A stretch of 64,000 nucleotides of DNA, from contig NC_090290.1 in NCBI RefSeq assembly GCF_037392515.1, positions 57,362,753-57,426,752 of the forward strand, in the 5' to 3' direction. This DNA is from Haliotis asinina (lineage: Eukaryota > Mollusca > Gastropoda > Lepetellida > Haliotidae). Position numbers and translations under genes: made by a program. A model generated the notes under the pieces. The model was given only the letters and a program-made list of their open reading frames with translations. It had not been told where the DNA came from and did no database searches. Numbering within the stretch: position 1 is the stretch's first letter; every line of letters starts with the position of its first letter. This document shows, one piece after another, positions 46,901-55,483 of this stretch.

Positions 46901-49900
46901 TTATACAATGAACCCATGGGAGAAATCAAATCTGATCTTTGAGACAAGTGATCCTGATGTGATCCACAGACCAGCCTCTGAGAGGGGTGACTAACCATCA
47001 CAGTTACACACACAAGCTATGGAGCATTGTCCATATACTCACCACAGAGACAAGAGAGAGAGATTTATCTATAAACTCACCACAGAGACAAGAGGGGGAG
47101 ATTTATCCACATACTTACCACAGAGGCACAAAGAGCTGCCACAGATCCACCCCCCGGGGACGGGGACCGAGAACCAACTGTCATGATGAAGTCCTTCACG
47201 TCCATGCTAACCAGTGGTCCATCCTCGTCTCCCCTGATCATATACTCGATGATTCTCTCCTTGGGACTGAAGGCACCAAGTGAGTTCAGTCCAAGTCGGT
47301 TGATGACCTGAAATAAGGACAGAAAACAACATGAATACCCCACTCAGACAATACTGACACCGAGATCCAGACCTTTGAACCCTGAGTAACTATTCCAAAG
47401 GATCTCGTGGTGTGTGGTCCTGTGAAAAGAGCTCAGACATGAATCAGTTGATGCTAAGCAACATCAAGCTCGGATGGGTGGCAGTGTTTGGCAGCTTGAC
47501 TCCTGAGAGTTTCTAGGATGCTCCACAACCAAGCACCCGTCTGATTCATGTGGTCTGACCTCACACCAGTGACTTTGTTCAAAATTGCCTCTGTTCACCA
47601 AGCAGAAAATGTGACTATAACCTTCTAGCACCTAGCAGCTTGGGTAATCCAGGGTAATAAGAACCAGAATCTGATTAAGCACCGCGAGCAATCACTTGGT
47701 GTTTGGAGACAGTGCGCTATAGAAGATGGCTTATTATTACTATTATGAAACAGAGAAGAGAAGAACAGACCATCTTTCATCTTTCAGGAGCTAAGAGCCA
47801 TGTAAATGAAAAAGTTCAGAAAGTTTCACAGTCAGTCCTACATGAAGACGGCATACTATGGAAATCTTACCAGCCTTAGTTTCTGGTCCTCCTCCAGTAT
47901 AAACAAGTTCTCCTTCTCCATGTAGTAGTTGGCCACCATGAGCAGCGCCTGTAGGGGGACCACACCCACTATCTGGGAGCCCACCACTGCCAAGTTTAGC
48001 TCCTGGAAATACCAGTATCATCCTGAGGTTGTCAGCACAGCAAACACTTTAAGGGCTGGTATGATTCACCATTCATACAATATCATGAATATACTTTTAG
48101 TTAATTTTTTCATACTCTAAAAAATTACACTTTGAGGATTTATGTTTCCTCAATATTTTAGGAAGAATGATTGATAGCGATGACATTAGTATCTACACTG
48201 TATTGCAAGACTGGGTGGATCATGACAACTCTACAGTGAAGTTGTGACATGACCCAACTACCAATAATAAAACATGTGGCTTTATTGATTGGCTCAGCTG
48301 TCCACTTACGTCAGCATCTTTAGCACACTCCTCATAGGCGGTATGTAGAGGAGTCTTCTCGTAGTCTGTGAGATTCATGGAGACCTGTGCCATATTGGCT
48401 TCCTCCATGTACCACCCTATCGCCTGGACATCACTCAGGCGGCCTGGCTGAAACATAACATCATTCTCCAGCATGACACAGCTTCCTCTGCAGAAGATTA
48501 CTTGGATATCACAGAGTGTCTGCTGATGTAGGGGAAAACTGAAAGTGACACAGGTGTCAGCTTTGGTGAAACCATCATTCAAATAATGAATGTTGAACTA
48601 TTGTGCTCTAGTGAAAACCCACAATGATAGTGAAATATCAGCCTCTGGTTTGACTCTCAGAAATATTCACCTGTTCTTCAAAAATGTTGTGATGCAAGTC
48701 CAGAGAAATTTCCTCTTAACTTTAGAGAAAAAAAAAATCCGTATGGAATTGACTGAAAAAATATTTATCTCAGTCAAAATCCTTGCACACTCAAAAATCC
48801 TGAAACAGGTGATTTATTACTCCTAGAAGTTCAAATCTGCTGCCCTTACCTGATCTTTTCCCCGGCCCTGTTCTCGGACATTGAGGGCGATCCTATGGGC
48901 CTGCTCCTTGGTACCAAGCAGGTTGATGTTGTATGCAATGAGGAACTTCCTGGCACCAACTGCAGTTGCACCCCAAGACGGGACAAAGTCTACAGGACCA
49001 AAATCAGGCTTCCACAATGGGTCCTGAAGCTGTGAACACACACGAGTTATCATTCAGGACGTAGCATGTGCAAGGACCCATGAAGATATACAACTGATCT
49101 TCAGCAACCCATGCTTAATGTTAGAGGTGACTAATGGGATTAGGTGGTCAGGCTTGTTACCTTGGTTGACATGTGTCATCGGTTCCTAAATGTATAGACT
49201 GATGCTCATGCTGTTGACCACTGGAGTCTCTGGCAGATACTCAACTATTTATAGACTGACGCCATATAGCTGGAATATTGCTGGGGGCAACATAAAACAT
49301 AGCTCACTCACTAGAATGTGCATGAGAAATTTATTCCTCACCTGACCATGGAATATGAGATTATGGATTAAGGCTATAACACATTGTAATAGTAAATCGG
49401 TTAATACTTTAAACTGCAAACCTGCAGATGCTCCCTATAATATATGTAAATGTAGTTAGTTGATGGGATAGCATCATATACTACTACTGGTACCTATGCT
49501 GGACCATTCTAACCAGAGGGAACTCCATTGTCACACTGACACACAACAACCATTTGTACTGCCATATAACACAACTACCTGGATGATAGGTTAAAATGTT
49601 CTTTTGGCTGGAAAAGCTGCCCCTCTAACTATATAATGCATTTAAGCCAGCAAGAGAGTTTTAACGAAACAGCCTAGAAATCACACTAATAGTTCTAAAG
49701 TTATAAAGTACATCAACAACAGACAGTTAAATTTCCAGAAGACATACCAGAAATCATTTCAAAATGCTTTTATACTTGATTGAATCAATACATGAAACTA
49801 TTTTACTTTAACCATAACTTTACTTCAATCTGTTAACAAGAGTATCACGTCTAGTAGTATTAGGAGGCAGCTAGAAGTATGACAACATCAACTAGCATAT

Positions 49901-52900
49901 CGTACCATCAGCATTCAGGAGCATTTCGGAGCATTTCATTCAAATCAAGATCAAATGTTTTCAAAGACTATGAACACAGTGTAGTTAATCAAATAATGCA
50001 TATGGACACAAGTATAGCATTGGGAAAATAAAACAGTGCAATGTATGGTGTTTGACAGTGAGGTACACTGACAACTTTATTCATACTTCTCAGGATGAAG
50101 TTAGAAAAATAATCATGAAAGCTCCAACAAAATCCTGCAGACTCGATCCACGCCCCACATATCTTCTTAAAGGTCACATGCAACGTAAAACACAACTTTG
50201 CAAATTCTGATACCTTTTGGTATGCACATACCAAAACAAATCATCAAAAATTCCAATTCAACCTAGGAAAAAAAAACGCGATGAAAAAGAAGCACGTGAA
50301 ATCGGAGTTCAAACGATTCACTAAATTTCCCCCAGCGCTTCAACAGCTGTGCTGCATTGCGCCCACAAGGCATGCGCAGTGAATAGGTTCATGGAGCTTG
50401 AAACAGTATGCATGCCTGGAGTATGAGATTGTCAGCAGTAGTCAAACTTCGTTGTGTACACAAACAAGTAAATAATCTACTCGTTACATAAAAAAACCTT
50501 GTGATTGTGGTAAGCAGCGTGTGTCACAGAGAAAGCTCAATGTCTGGTTTATTGACACCTATATGTCTGCCTACCTGTCTAATGACAATATGCAATACCA
50601 CAGCTTCAATCATTGACCACACGCAATTTGAACTTAACACCTATCAGGCTATATGCCATAAACAAAATAAATTGATTTATGACTAGTGCACCAAAGTCCT
50701 GTCTCTACCACATTATGTAATTAGGCAAACATACATACACATGTACACATGACTTGTTTTTATGTCTGTGGGTTGCAAACAAACTACATCCATTTTTCTT
50801 GGATGACTGGCCCTGAAGGAAACTGGAAACTCTTGTCAGTTTCAAGTCCTGCTTTGTACTTGGACGAATGACAGTTTCCAGCAATTTCAGTATATGAATC
50901 CATACTTAAACTACGCATTAAGTACACTAAATGAAGTTATTATCTATAAAGAATCCTACTTTCTTGTGACTCGCCATACTTCTAAAATGCCCATCAAACA
51001 GATCATATTTCTGTACACCCAATGAGCCCTCAGCATTTCAGCAAATGAACCAGCCAATCGGAAGCTGTCGTTACACTTAAATGCACGCCCATCCGCTATG
51101 ACTGGGTTCGCTCTCCCGAGGGCTTCGTTTCGAGGGAAGTAAGTCCAAGTACAAAATATTTCACTTTTGAATTGTAAACTGTACGCTCATAATGATATGT
51201 ATTTGTCTTTTTACAAGCAGCAATGTATATAATATGTCATGAATAAGTGATAATTGTGTTTTAATTATGTTTGATTTTTTGGTTGCATGTGACCTTAAGC
51301 AATGCATTGAATATGTTGTGCCCCTTGTAACTGCAATCATTGCTCACTTGACAGGTTCCTGCCTGCTTCAAGAAAGCTTTAGTAAAACCACTGATCGAAA
51401 AGACCAACTTTGACAAGTAATCCATGAAGAACTATCGACCCATATCGAACTTGAGCAAGAGTGTTTTAACTTCCTCTCCAAGATCCTGGAAAAAGATGTT
51501 TCTTCCCACATGCAATGTCACCTGGACATTAAACAGAAACAGCTTTGCTCCACGTACACCATAATGTTTCTGAAGCATTGTTCAGTGGCATTGGTAATGC
51601 TCAAAGAATCAGCAGCTTTTGCTCTGACTGACCACAGCATAATGTTTGATAGAATACAGTTCAGCTACATCATATCAGGAGGAACTCTCTCATGGTTAAG
51701 ATTATGCATGTCAGGACGGACTCAGTGCATCACATTACTGCGGTATCAGAGGAAAAGCTTCTCAGCTTTGGAGTTCCTCAAGGAACTGTTTTAGGCCCAG
51801 TCCTATATTGTCTGTTCTCCAAACCACTCAGTGAAATCTGTCTGTGGCATGGCTTACCATATGCCATGCAAGTCTACAAGGTCATACATCCTCGAAACAA
51901 CCAGACTGTCACACACAACCTTGAGGTGTGATTAGAAGACATCAAGGCATGGACCGCTGCCAACATGCTGAAATTAAACCAGGACAGAACACAATTGATT
52001 ATCTTCAAATTCAAGAACCAAATTCATGTTCACCGTGATCTGGAACTCCATGTTGGTGCCCACAACATCCACACCACTGACGAAGCGAAGAACCTTGGTT
52101 TTTATCTTGACAAATTCCTTACTATGGAAAGACAAGTTAAAGCCATCTGTAAATCATGTTTCTACCAGATCCAAAACATCAGCAAGATTAGAAAATATGT
52201 TGATGAAGAAACCTGTAAGAAGCTGGTCCATTCTTTGGTTACATCATGCCTGGAATATGGACTACTTACAGGAATACCCAAGTCTCTCATGTGCAGACTA
52301 CAGAGAGTAAGGAATGCCTCTGTGTGACTAATCACTCGTTCCAGGAAATGGTAACACATGACAGAAGTTCTGCACTGGCTGCCAGTAGTCAGTATAAGAT
52401 GCTAACTTACACCTTCAAGGCCCTGCATTTCCGGAACTGCTCCAGCATACCTACAGGAGCTCATCAGACCATATAATCTCACTCGATCTCTACTGTCTGA
52501 GTCAGCCTCTCTTCTCACAGTACCTTGAAAACTGAGACCTAGGTATGGAGAGAGGTGCTGCCACAAGACAGCCAGGTATGGAGAGAGGTGCTGCCACAAG
52601 ACAGCCAGGTATGGAGAGAGGTGCTGCCACAAGACAGCCAGGTATGGGGAGAGGTGCTGCCACAAGACAGCCAGGTATGGAGAGAGGTGCTGCCACAAGA
52701 CAGCCAGGTATGGAGAGAGGTGCTGCCACAAGACAGCCAAGTATGGAGAGAGGTGCTGCCACAAGACAGCCAGGTATGGAAAAAGGTGCTGCAACAAGAC
52801 AGCCAGGTATGGAGAGAGGAGCTGCAACAAGACAGCCAGGTATGGAGAGAGGTGCTGCCACAACACAGCAAGTAGCTCAGAACAGCAACATCAATCACCA

Positions 52901-55244
52901 ACTTCAAAAAGAACATTAAGACCTTCTGTTCAGGTGTGAATAAGCTCAATAGCCACCAGTTGACTGTAAAGCCCCTTGGTGTGATGTAGCTGCACATTAA
53001 ATAGGGCACTATATAAATTTTGTACATTACTTTACATTACCATTACTGAAACCAACCAGTAAATCTAATCTGGCCTAGCAATACAAGGCATTGATCACAT
53101 GCTTCTGGGGCATACCTTATTAATGAGTCCCTCGTACTCCCCTGATCTTATGTCTGGCAGCCTCTTCCTCTTGTCCTCTGTGGCCGCCTCACCATACAGA
53201 TACACTGAAACAGTGACCACACAGATATACTCAAACAATTACCTTTCAGATTTTTTTAAACAATCACCATACAGATATACTCAAACAATCACCACACAGA
53301 TATACTCAAACAATCAACATGCAGATATACCAAAACAATCACCACACAGATATACTCAATCACCATACAGATTTATTGAGACAATCACCACACACATATA
53401 CTCAATACTCAAACAATGAACTGACATCACAATGGGACATGGGCGTATGACAACAGTTATGACCACAACATATCCTGACTTGGCTATCAAACTAATCCAA
53501 TAATGACACTAACTCATTGATTCCATGAGTAGCTGCACATGCCTTGCTCATGACTCTCACCTGATCGGTGTAGCAAGTTGGTACCATTCAGACTACAGTT
53601 GATCACAGACAACCTGGGAACCCTTCGCCCACAATGGCAAACACCAGTAGGCAGGAGTCATATATGCTAATACAGGTCAACTGTCAGGTCGGTGCTCAGC
53701 TTATCCTTGTTTGCCACCAGATAATAACAACAATTACCACAATAAGAAATGTTTCAAATCAGGTCACAAGGTCACCTGTTTGACATATACATGACTCCAC
53801 AGCTATGTTGTGAAGTGCGAGTATGTTTTTATAGGCCGTTGGCTATCATTAGAGTGAGTGAGTGAGTGAGTGAGTGAGTGAGGGAGGGAGTGAGTGAGGG
53901 AGCGAGCTTAGTTTTATCGCATTTAGCAATATTCCAGCTATATGGCGATGGTCTATAAGAGTCTGGACCAGACAATTCAGTGATTAGCACCATGGCCATG
54001 GACGACGTGTGAACGAAGTCAGTGAACTTGACCACCCCATCTTGTTAGTTGCCTCTTACAAGAACATGAATCTGTCATGATCTTTTCCCACAATTTTGTA
54101 GTCTGAATAAAACAACAGACAGGGTGTACCTGGTACAGAGAGTTCCTCAGCAAGTCTCTCAGCAAACTCTCGCGCACACTGAACACAGTCCTCCATGGTG
54201 GTGTCCTGTACAGGGATGAAGGGGCACACGTCCATCGCACCCATACGAGGATGCTCACCTACAGCAGACGGCATAGTAAACTCAAGTTTCAGCAAGAACC
54301 GGTCCAAGAACCCATAGCACAAAGCCACAAGAATTACAGGTTATGTCTCAAGCGAAAGAAATGTGTAAGCCCAAAGTAGCTTATTTGATAAAACACTGTC
54401 AGTTACGGTTAATGAAATACTGAAATGCACTGACATGATTTTCACATACAATGGATGACATTATTATCAGGGATGCCATGATACACTGATACTCTCAAGG
54501 TATATCAAGGCATTCAAAAGTATCAGTTTTAACATGTTTATATATTGTTTACATTTTGCAATTGTATCATGTTTTGGGGATGTTATAAGAATCATTAATT
54601 AATCTTTTTCACACACAAAGATGGGAAATTAGAACTTTTTAATCTCTGAGAATCATAAATGTGGATCATTTCACTGACAATTATCAAATATGAAATATGA
54701 AGATTCAAAATGTAACTAAATTTACGTAATAATATCTCAATAATAGGTTTTGTGATACATATCGAATTGTGATGTATTATGATACGTATCAATTCATGAA
54801 ACTTATGTATCATATCATCTGTAATTTCAATCATAGTAATATTCATTCAAATGTAAAAATCAGCAAAGTAAACATTTATAAACATTGAATGTAATTACAC
54901 ATGATCATTCTACCCTGGTGTACATGACATGTCAAATCCAAAATTCAAATCCAACTTTGCTGTGAGAAAAATGAAGACACATGTGTAAGTAGGTAAATAC
55001 GTATGTTGAAGCAATCAGAGTCATAACATTCCAGATTAATAGACCAATAGGAAGGACTACCGTTATGGGTCCTCATGTCGATGAGGTGGTAAGCTGCCCT
55101 GGCTGCATTCAGAGCTCCCTCGACTACAGTCACAGGGTTGCCGACGAAGGTGTACACTGTGCGGTTGGTGGAGATTCCTGGGTCCACGTCCAGGACACTG
55201 CATCCTTCTGTCTGAGCTATAGCAGATGCGATGGCTTCAATAAC
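40847..55244 (-). CDS. FTCD: FTCD, formimidoyltransferase-cyclodeaminase (first exon not seen)
   Basis: FTCD moves the formimino group from formiminoglutamate to tetrahydrofolate, then deaminates the product to methenyl-tetrahydrofolate, at the end of histidine breakdown in the cytosol. Twelve minus-strand exons were read: 55061-55244, 54130-54258, 53116-53204, 48850-49029, 48310-48447, 47871-48002, 47119-47307, 46628-46789, 44756-44799, 43710-43848, 42339-42434, 40847-40930. They sum to 1566 bases, or 521 codons plus TAG, with phases matching throughout. The transferase half runs to about the sixth exon; the cyclodeaminase half starts in the seventh with SPGGGSVAA. Human FTCD has 541 residues, so about 18 N-terminal codons are missing. 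No such exon is visible up to 64000, making intron 1 at least 8.7 kb. No internal stop or frameshift is seen. Confidence 0.96.
42339..42434 (-). CDS. FTCD: FTCD twelfth exon (cyclodeaminase)
   Basis: Thirty-two codons read [20 protein letters not shown] and [12 protein letters not shown], matching VAAKALETGVFGAYFNVLIN. Acceptor TTGTAG, donor GAAAAG|GTAAGG. Confidence 0.95.
42540..42838 (-). mobile_element. 5S rRNA-headed SINE, second copy
   Basis: This copy is homologous, in the opposite direction, to 47441-47700, including the GAGAGGCAATTTTGAA core. Its 5S-like head lies at about 42785-42838. It is part of the inverted block that also carries the exon copy at 42931. Confidence 0.68.
42931..43002 (+). 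pseudogene. Inverted partial copy of the FTCD eighth exon
   Basis: The plus strand reads [20 protein letters not shown] then EY, with only about two mismatches to 70 bases of exon 47119-47307. It is preceded by the same intron end (TGTCCTTATTTCAG). After the shared part it runs into a 5S-like SINE head. It lies antisense within the FTCD intron 42435-43709, so it cannot be an FTCD exon. Homology continues upstream through the adjoining SINE to about 42590. Confidence 0.88.
43003..43062 (-). mobile_element. Isolated 5S-like SINE head
   Basis: The minus strand reads GTTGAAGTTAAGCAATGTTG and then CCTTGGATGGATG, like the first half of 5S rRNA. It abuts the truncated exon copy directly, without a SINE body. 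Confidence 0.6.
43710..43848 (-). CDS. FTCD: FTCD eleventh exon (cyclodeaminase)
   Basis: The exon encodes [38 protein letters not shown] and INCKSDLQ. Acceptor TTTCAG, donor CTACAG|GTATTA. Confidence 0.94.
44756..44799 (-). CDS. FTCD: FTCD tenth exon, 44 bases
   Basis: The short exon reads [14 protein letters not shown] plus two bases. It is the counterpart of EAIKLPKNTPEE in vertebrates. Acceptor CTTACAG, donor CAACT|GTAAGT. Phase 2 joins it to REIAMQRG. Confidence 0.88.
45140..45297 (+). mobile_element. tRNA-headed SINE, family A (FTCD intron)
   Basis: It has CACGGTGTAGTGTTCGCTC, B box GGGTTCTATTCCCC, CAAGCCCATTTCCGG and GCTGGAATATTGCTAAAAG, ending in an ACTCATTCAC tail. Confidence 0.82.
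45418..45500 (+). mobile_element. Possible tRNA-like SINE head of another family
   Basis: GCTGGCGGTTAGATGCCTGA and GGGTTCAAATCCCAGATGGG give plausible A and B boxes, but no cloverleaf closes and no known body follows. Confidence 0.35.
46274..46405 (-). mobile_element. tRNA-headed SINE, family A, head incomplete (FTCD intron)
   Basis: GTGAGTGAATTTAGTTTTAT, GGAATATTCCAGCAATATCA and GGGGAATCGAACTCACG are present. The last part of the head is replaced by other sequence. Confidence 0.78.
46423..46510 (+). repeat. Two tandem copies of about 46 bp
   Basis: CACCCCTCAGCTTCCAG and TTCCCCACACAGAGGTGGAC occur twice in a row, beside a SINE in an FTCD intron. A CACACA run follows. Confidence 0.75.
46628..46789 (-). 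CDS. FTCD: FTCD ninth exon (cyclodeaminase)
   Basis: [40 protein letters not shown] and DAGAFSEYM match the cyclodeaminase domain. Acceptor GATCCAG, donor TACATG|GTCAGT, 54 codons. Confidence 0.94.
47043..47118 (-). repeat. 38-bp tandem copies of the FTCD eighth-exon donor
   Basis: Exactly 38 and 76 bases past the real donor, CTCTGTG|GTGAGT recurs (after 47081 and 47043). Each is preceded by the same purine/pyrimidine-biased spacer. Both decoys look like strong donors. Confidence 0.85.
47119..47307 (-). CDS. FTCD: FTCD eighth exon (linker and SPGGGSVAA)
   Basis: [20 protein letters not shown] is followed by [20 protein letters not shown] and SVAALCASV. The Gly-rich turn opens the cyclodeaminase domain. 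Acceptor TTTCAG, donor TCTGTG|GTAAGT. The donor is repeated downstream, and the first 70 bases of the exon exist as an inverted copy at 42931-43000. Confidence 0.96.
47441..47755 (+). mobile_element. 5S rRNA-headed SINE
   Basis: The head matches the start of animal 5S rRNA: GATGCTAAGCAACATC and CGGATGGGTGGCAGTGTTTG correspond to the 5S internal promoter region (AAGTTAAGCAACATCG, TTGGATGGGTGACCGCC). The body has a conserved GGCAATTTTG-type core on the other strand, and the tail ends in a TTATTATTACTATTATG microsatellite. It sits in an FTCD intron, opposite to the gene. Confidence 0.7.
47871..48002 (-). CDS. FTCD: FTCD seventh exon (transferase end and linker)
   Basis: [37 protein letters not shown] and QKLRL match the end of the transferase domain and the linker. 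Acceptor TTTCCAG, donor AGGCTG|GTAAGA, 44 whole codons. Confidence 0.95.
48310..48447 (-). CDS. FTCD: FTCD sixth exon ([19 protein letters not shown])
   Basis: The exon encodes [20 protein letters not shown] through [15 protein letters not shown], the transferase C-terminal subdomain. Acceptor GTTTCAG, donor GCTGAC|GTAAGT. Confidence 0.95.
48850..49029 (-). CDS. FTCD: FTCD fifth exon ([20 protein letters not shown])
   Basis: Sixty codons run from [12 protein letters not shown] to [11 protein letters not shown] and include [20 protein letters not shown], the transferase C-terminal subdomain. Acceptor TTCACAG, donor GATCAG|GTAAGG. The intron upstream is 4086 bases and holds the LINE. Confidence 0.96.
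49118..49315 (+). mobile_element. SINE family B copy (FTCD intron)
   Basis: GAGGTGACTAATGGGATTAG, TTGACATGTGTCATCGGTTC, CGCCATATAGCTGGAATATT and the AGCTCACTCACT tail are in sense order. Confidence 0.8.
50171..51294. mobile_element. TTAA-flanked non-autonomous DNA transposon (piggyBac-like)
   Basis: Terminal inverted repeats AGGTCACATGCAAC at the left and GTTGCATGTGACC at the right are each flanked by TTAA (50167-50170 and 51295-51298). Removing the element with one TTAA joins the LINE frame exactly: ...RPTYLL continues as [16 protein letters not shown]. That fixes both boundaries and the target duplication. The 1124 bases hold no transposase-like ORF. piggyBac affiliation rests on TTAA alone. 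Confidence 0.88.
52541..52872 (+). repeat. 33-bp minisatellite within the LINE, ten copies
   Basis: Ten near-identical 33-base units contain GTATGGAGAGAGGTGCTGCC. Being a multiple of three, they leave long ORFs open in several frames. The unit matches the place where related LINE proteins read YGERxFxxAAPR, so it looks like amplification of LINE coding sequence. After the array the LINE resumes with [11 protein letters not shown]. Confidence 0.88.
53116..53204 (-). CDS. FTCD: FTCD fourth exon (YLYGEAA)
   Basis: A split Val codon is followed by [20 protein letters not shown] and GEYEGLINK, matching the vertebrate sequence after ELNVPVYLYG. Acceptor TTTCAG, donor ATAAG|GTATGC. The acceptor side is duplicated in a 25-bp minisatellite directly upstream. 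Confidence 0.93.
53205..53420 (-). repeat. 25-bp minisatellite of the FTCD fourth-exon acceptor
   Basis: About eight units of roughly 25 bases lead up to the exon. On the minus strand each resembles GTTTGAG|TATATCTGTGTG, against the true junction GTTTCAG|TGTATCTGTATG. Most units retain an AG followed by exon-like bases. Confidence 0.82.
53853..54062 (-). mobile_element. SINE family B copy with a long (GAGT)n (FTCD intron)
   Basis: A GAGT/GAGG microsatellite is followed by CAATATTCCAGCTATATGGC, GTCTGGACCAGACAATTCAG and ATCTTGTTAGTTGCCTCTTA. It ends about 70 bases from the FTCD exon at 54130. Confidence 0.8.
54130..54258 (-). CDS. FTCD: FTCD third exon ([13 protein letters not shown])
   Basis: [16 protein letters not shown] and [14 protein letters not shown] match the formiminotransferase substrate-site block. 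From the mammalian enzyme, the His of EHPRMG is the proposed catalytic residue (His82). Acceptor CTGTAG, donor TACCAG|GTACAC. Confidence 0.95.
55061..55244 (-). CDS. FTCD: FTCD second exon (transferase N-terminal subdomain)
   Basis: The exon encodes [20 protein letters not shown], then [13 protein letters not shown] and [16 protein letters not shown], all very close to vertebrate FTCD. Acceptor TTGCAG, donor CATAACG|GTAGTC, ending in phase 1. Confidence 0.95.
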
Positions 55245-55381
55245 CTGCAATACACAAGTAAGATCAATTATATAAATTATATCATGTTTATCAGCCAGTT
55301 TACACCTCTGGGTACATTTGTTGTTTCCCAACATTCCCATTTTCCAAGTAAATAATTGCCACATGTACATGATCAAGTCGT

Positions 55382-55480
55382 GCCTATAAAACTCTCTTTG
55401 CTCTAAGTTAGTCGTAAGTGCCATACATCAACATTTCCTTAAGACTAACTTAGAGCAAAGAGAAATTATAAAACCTAGGC
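55382..55480. mobile_element. Palindromic MITE next to the 52-bp satellite
   Basis: CTCTTTGCTCTAAGTTAGTC is mirrored by GACTAACTTAGAGCAAAGAG about 20 bases later. The centre, GTAAGTGCCATACATCAACA, is nearly identical to part of the 42-bp satellite unit at 10.7-14.1 kb. It lies in FTCD intron 1. Confidence 0.78.
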
Positions 55481-55483
55481 CCT

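Larger units (their letters stand above)
50050..53045 (+). mobile_element. CR1/L2-type LINE reverse transcriptase remnant
   Basis: Plus-strand reading gives, in order, [19 protein letters not shown] (50096 on), the block [12 protein letters not shown] ... [73 protein letters not shown] and [19 protein letters not shown], followed by the usual C-terminal blocks. The Tyr-Ala-Asp-Asp core is degraded, and several stops and frameshifts break it. The 3' end runs GGGCACTATATAAATTTTGT and a TTACATTACC tail, typical of this clade. It lies antisense in the 4.1-kb FTCD intron, is split by the TTAA element at 50171-51294, and carries a 33-bp minisatellite. Confidence 0.88.

Noticed and set aside
52402-53027. 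Long ORFs on both strands over the 33-bp array (up to 162 codons)
   Set aside because: They are by-products of a 33-base repeat inside a LINE remnant. Several frames on both strands are open at once, which coding selection would not give.
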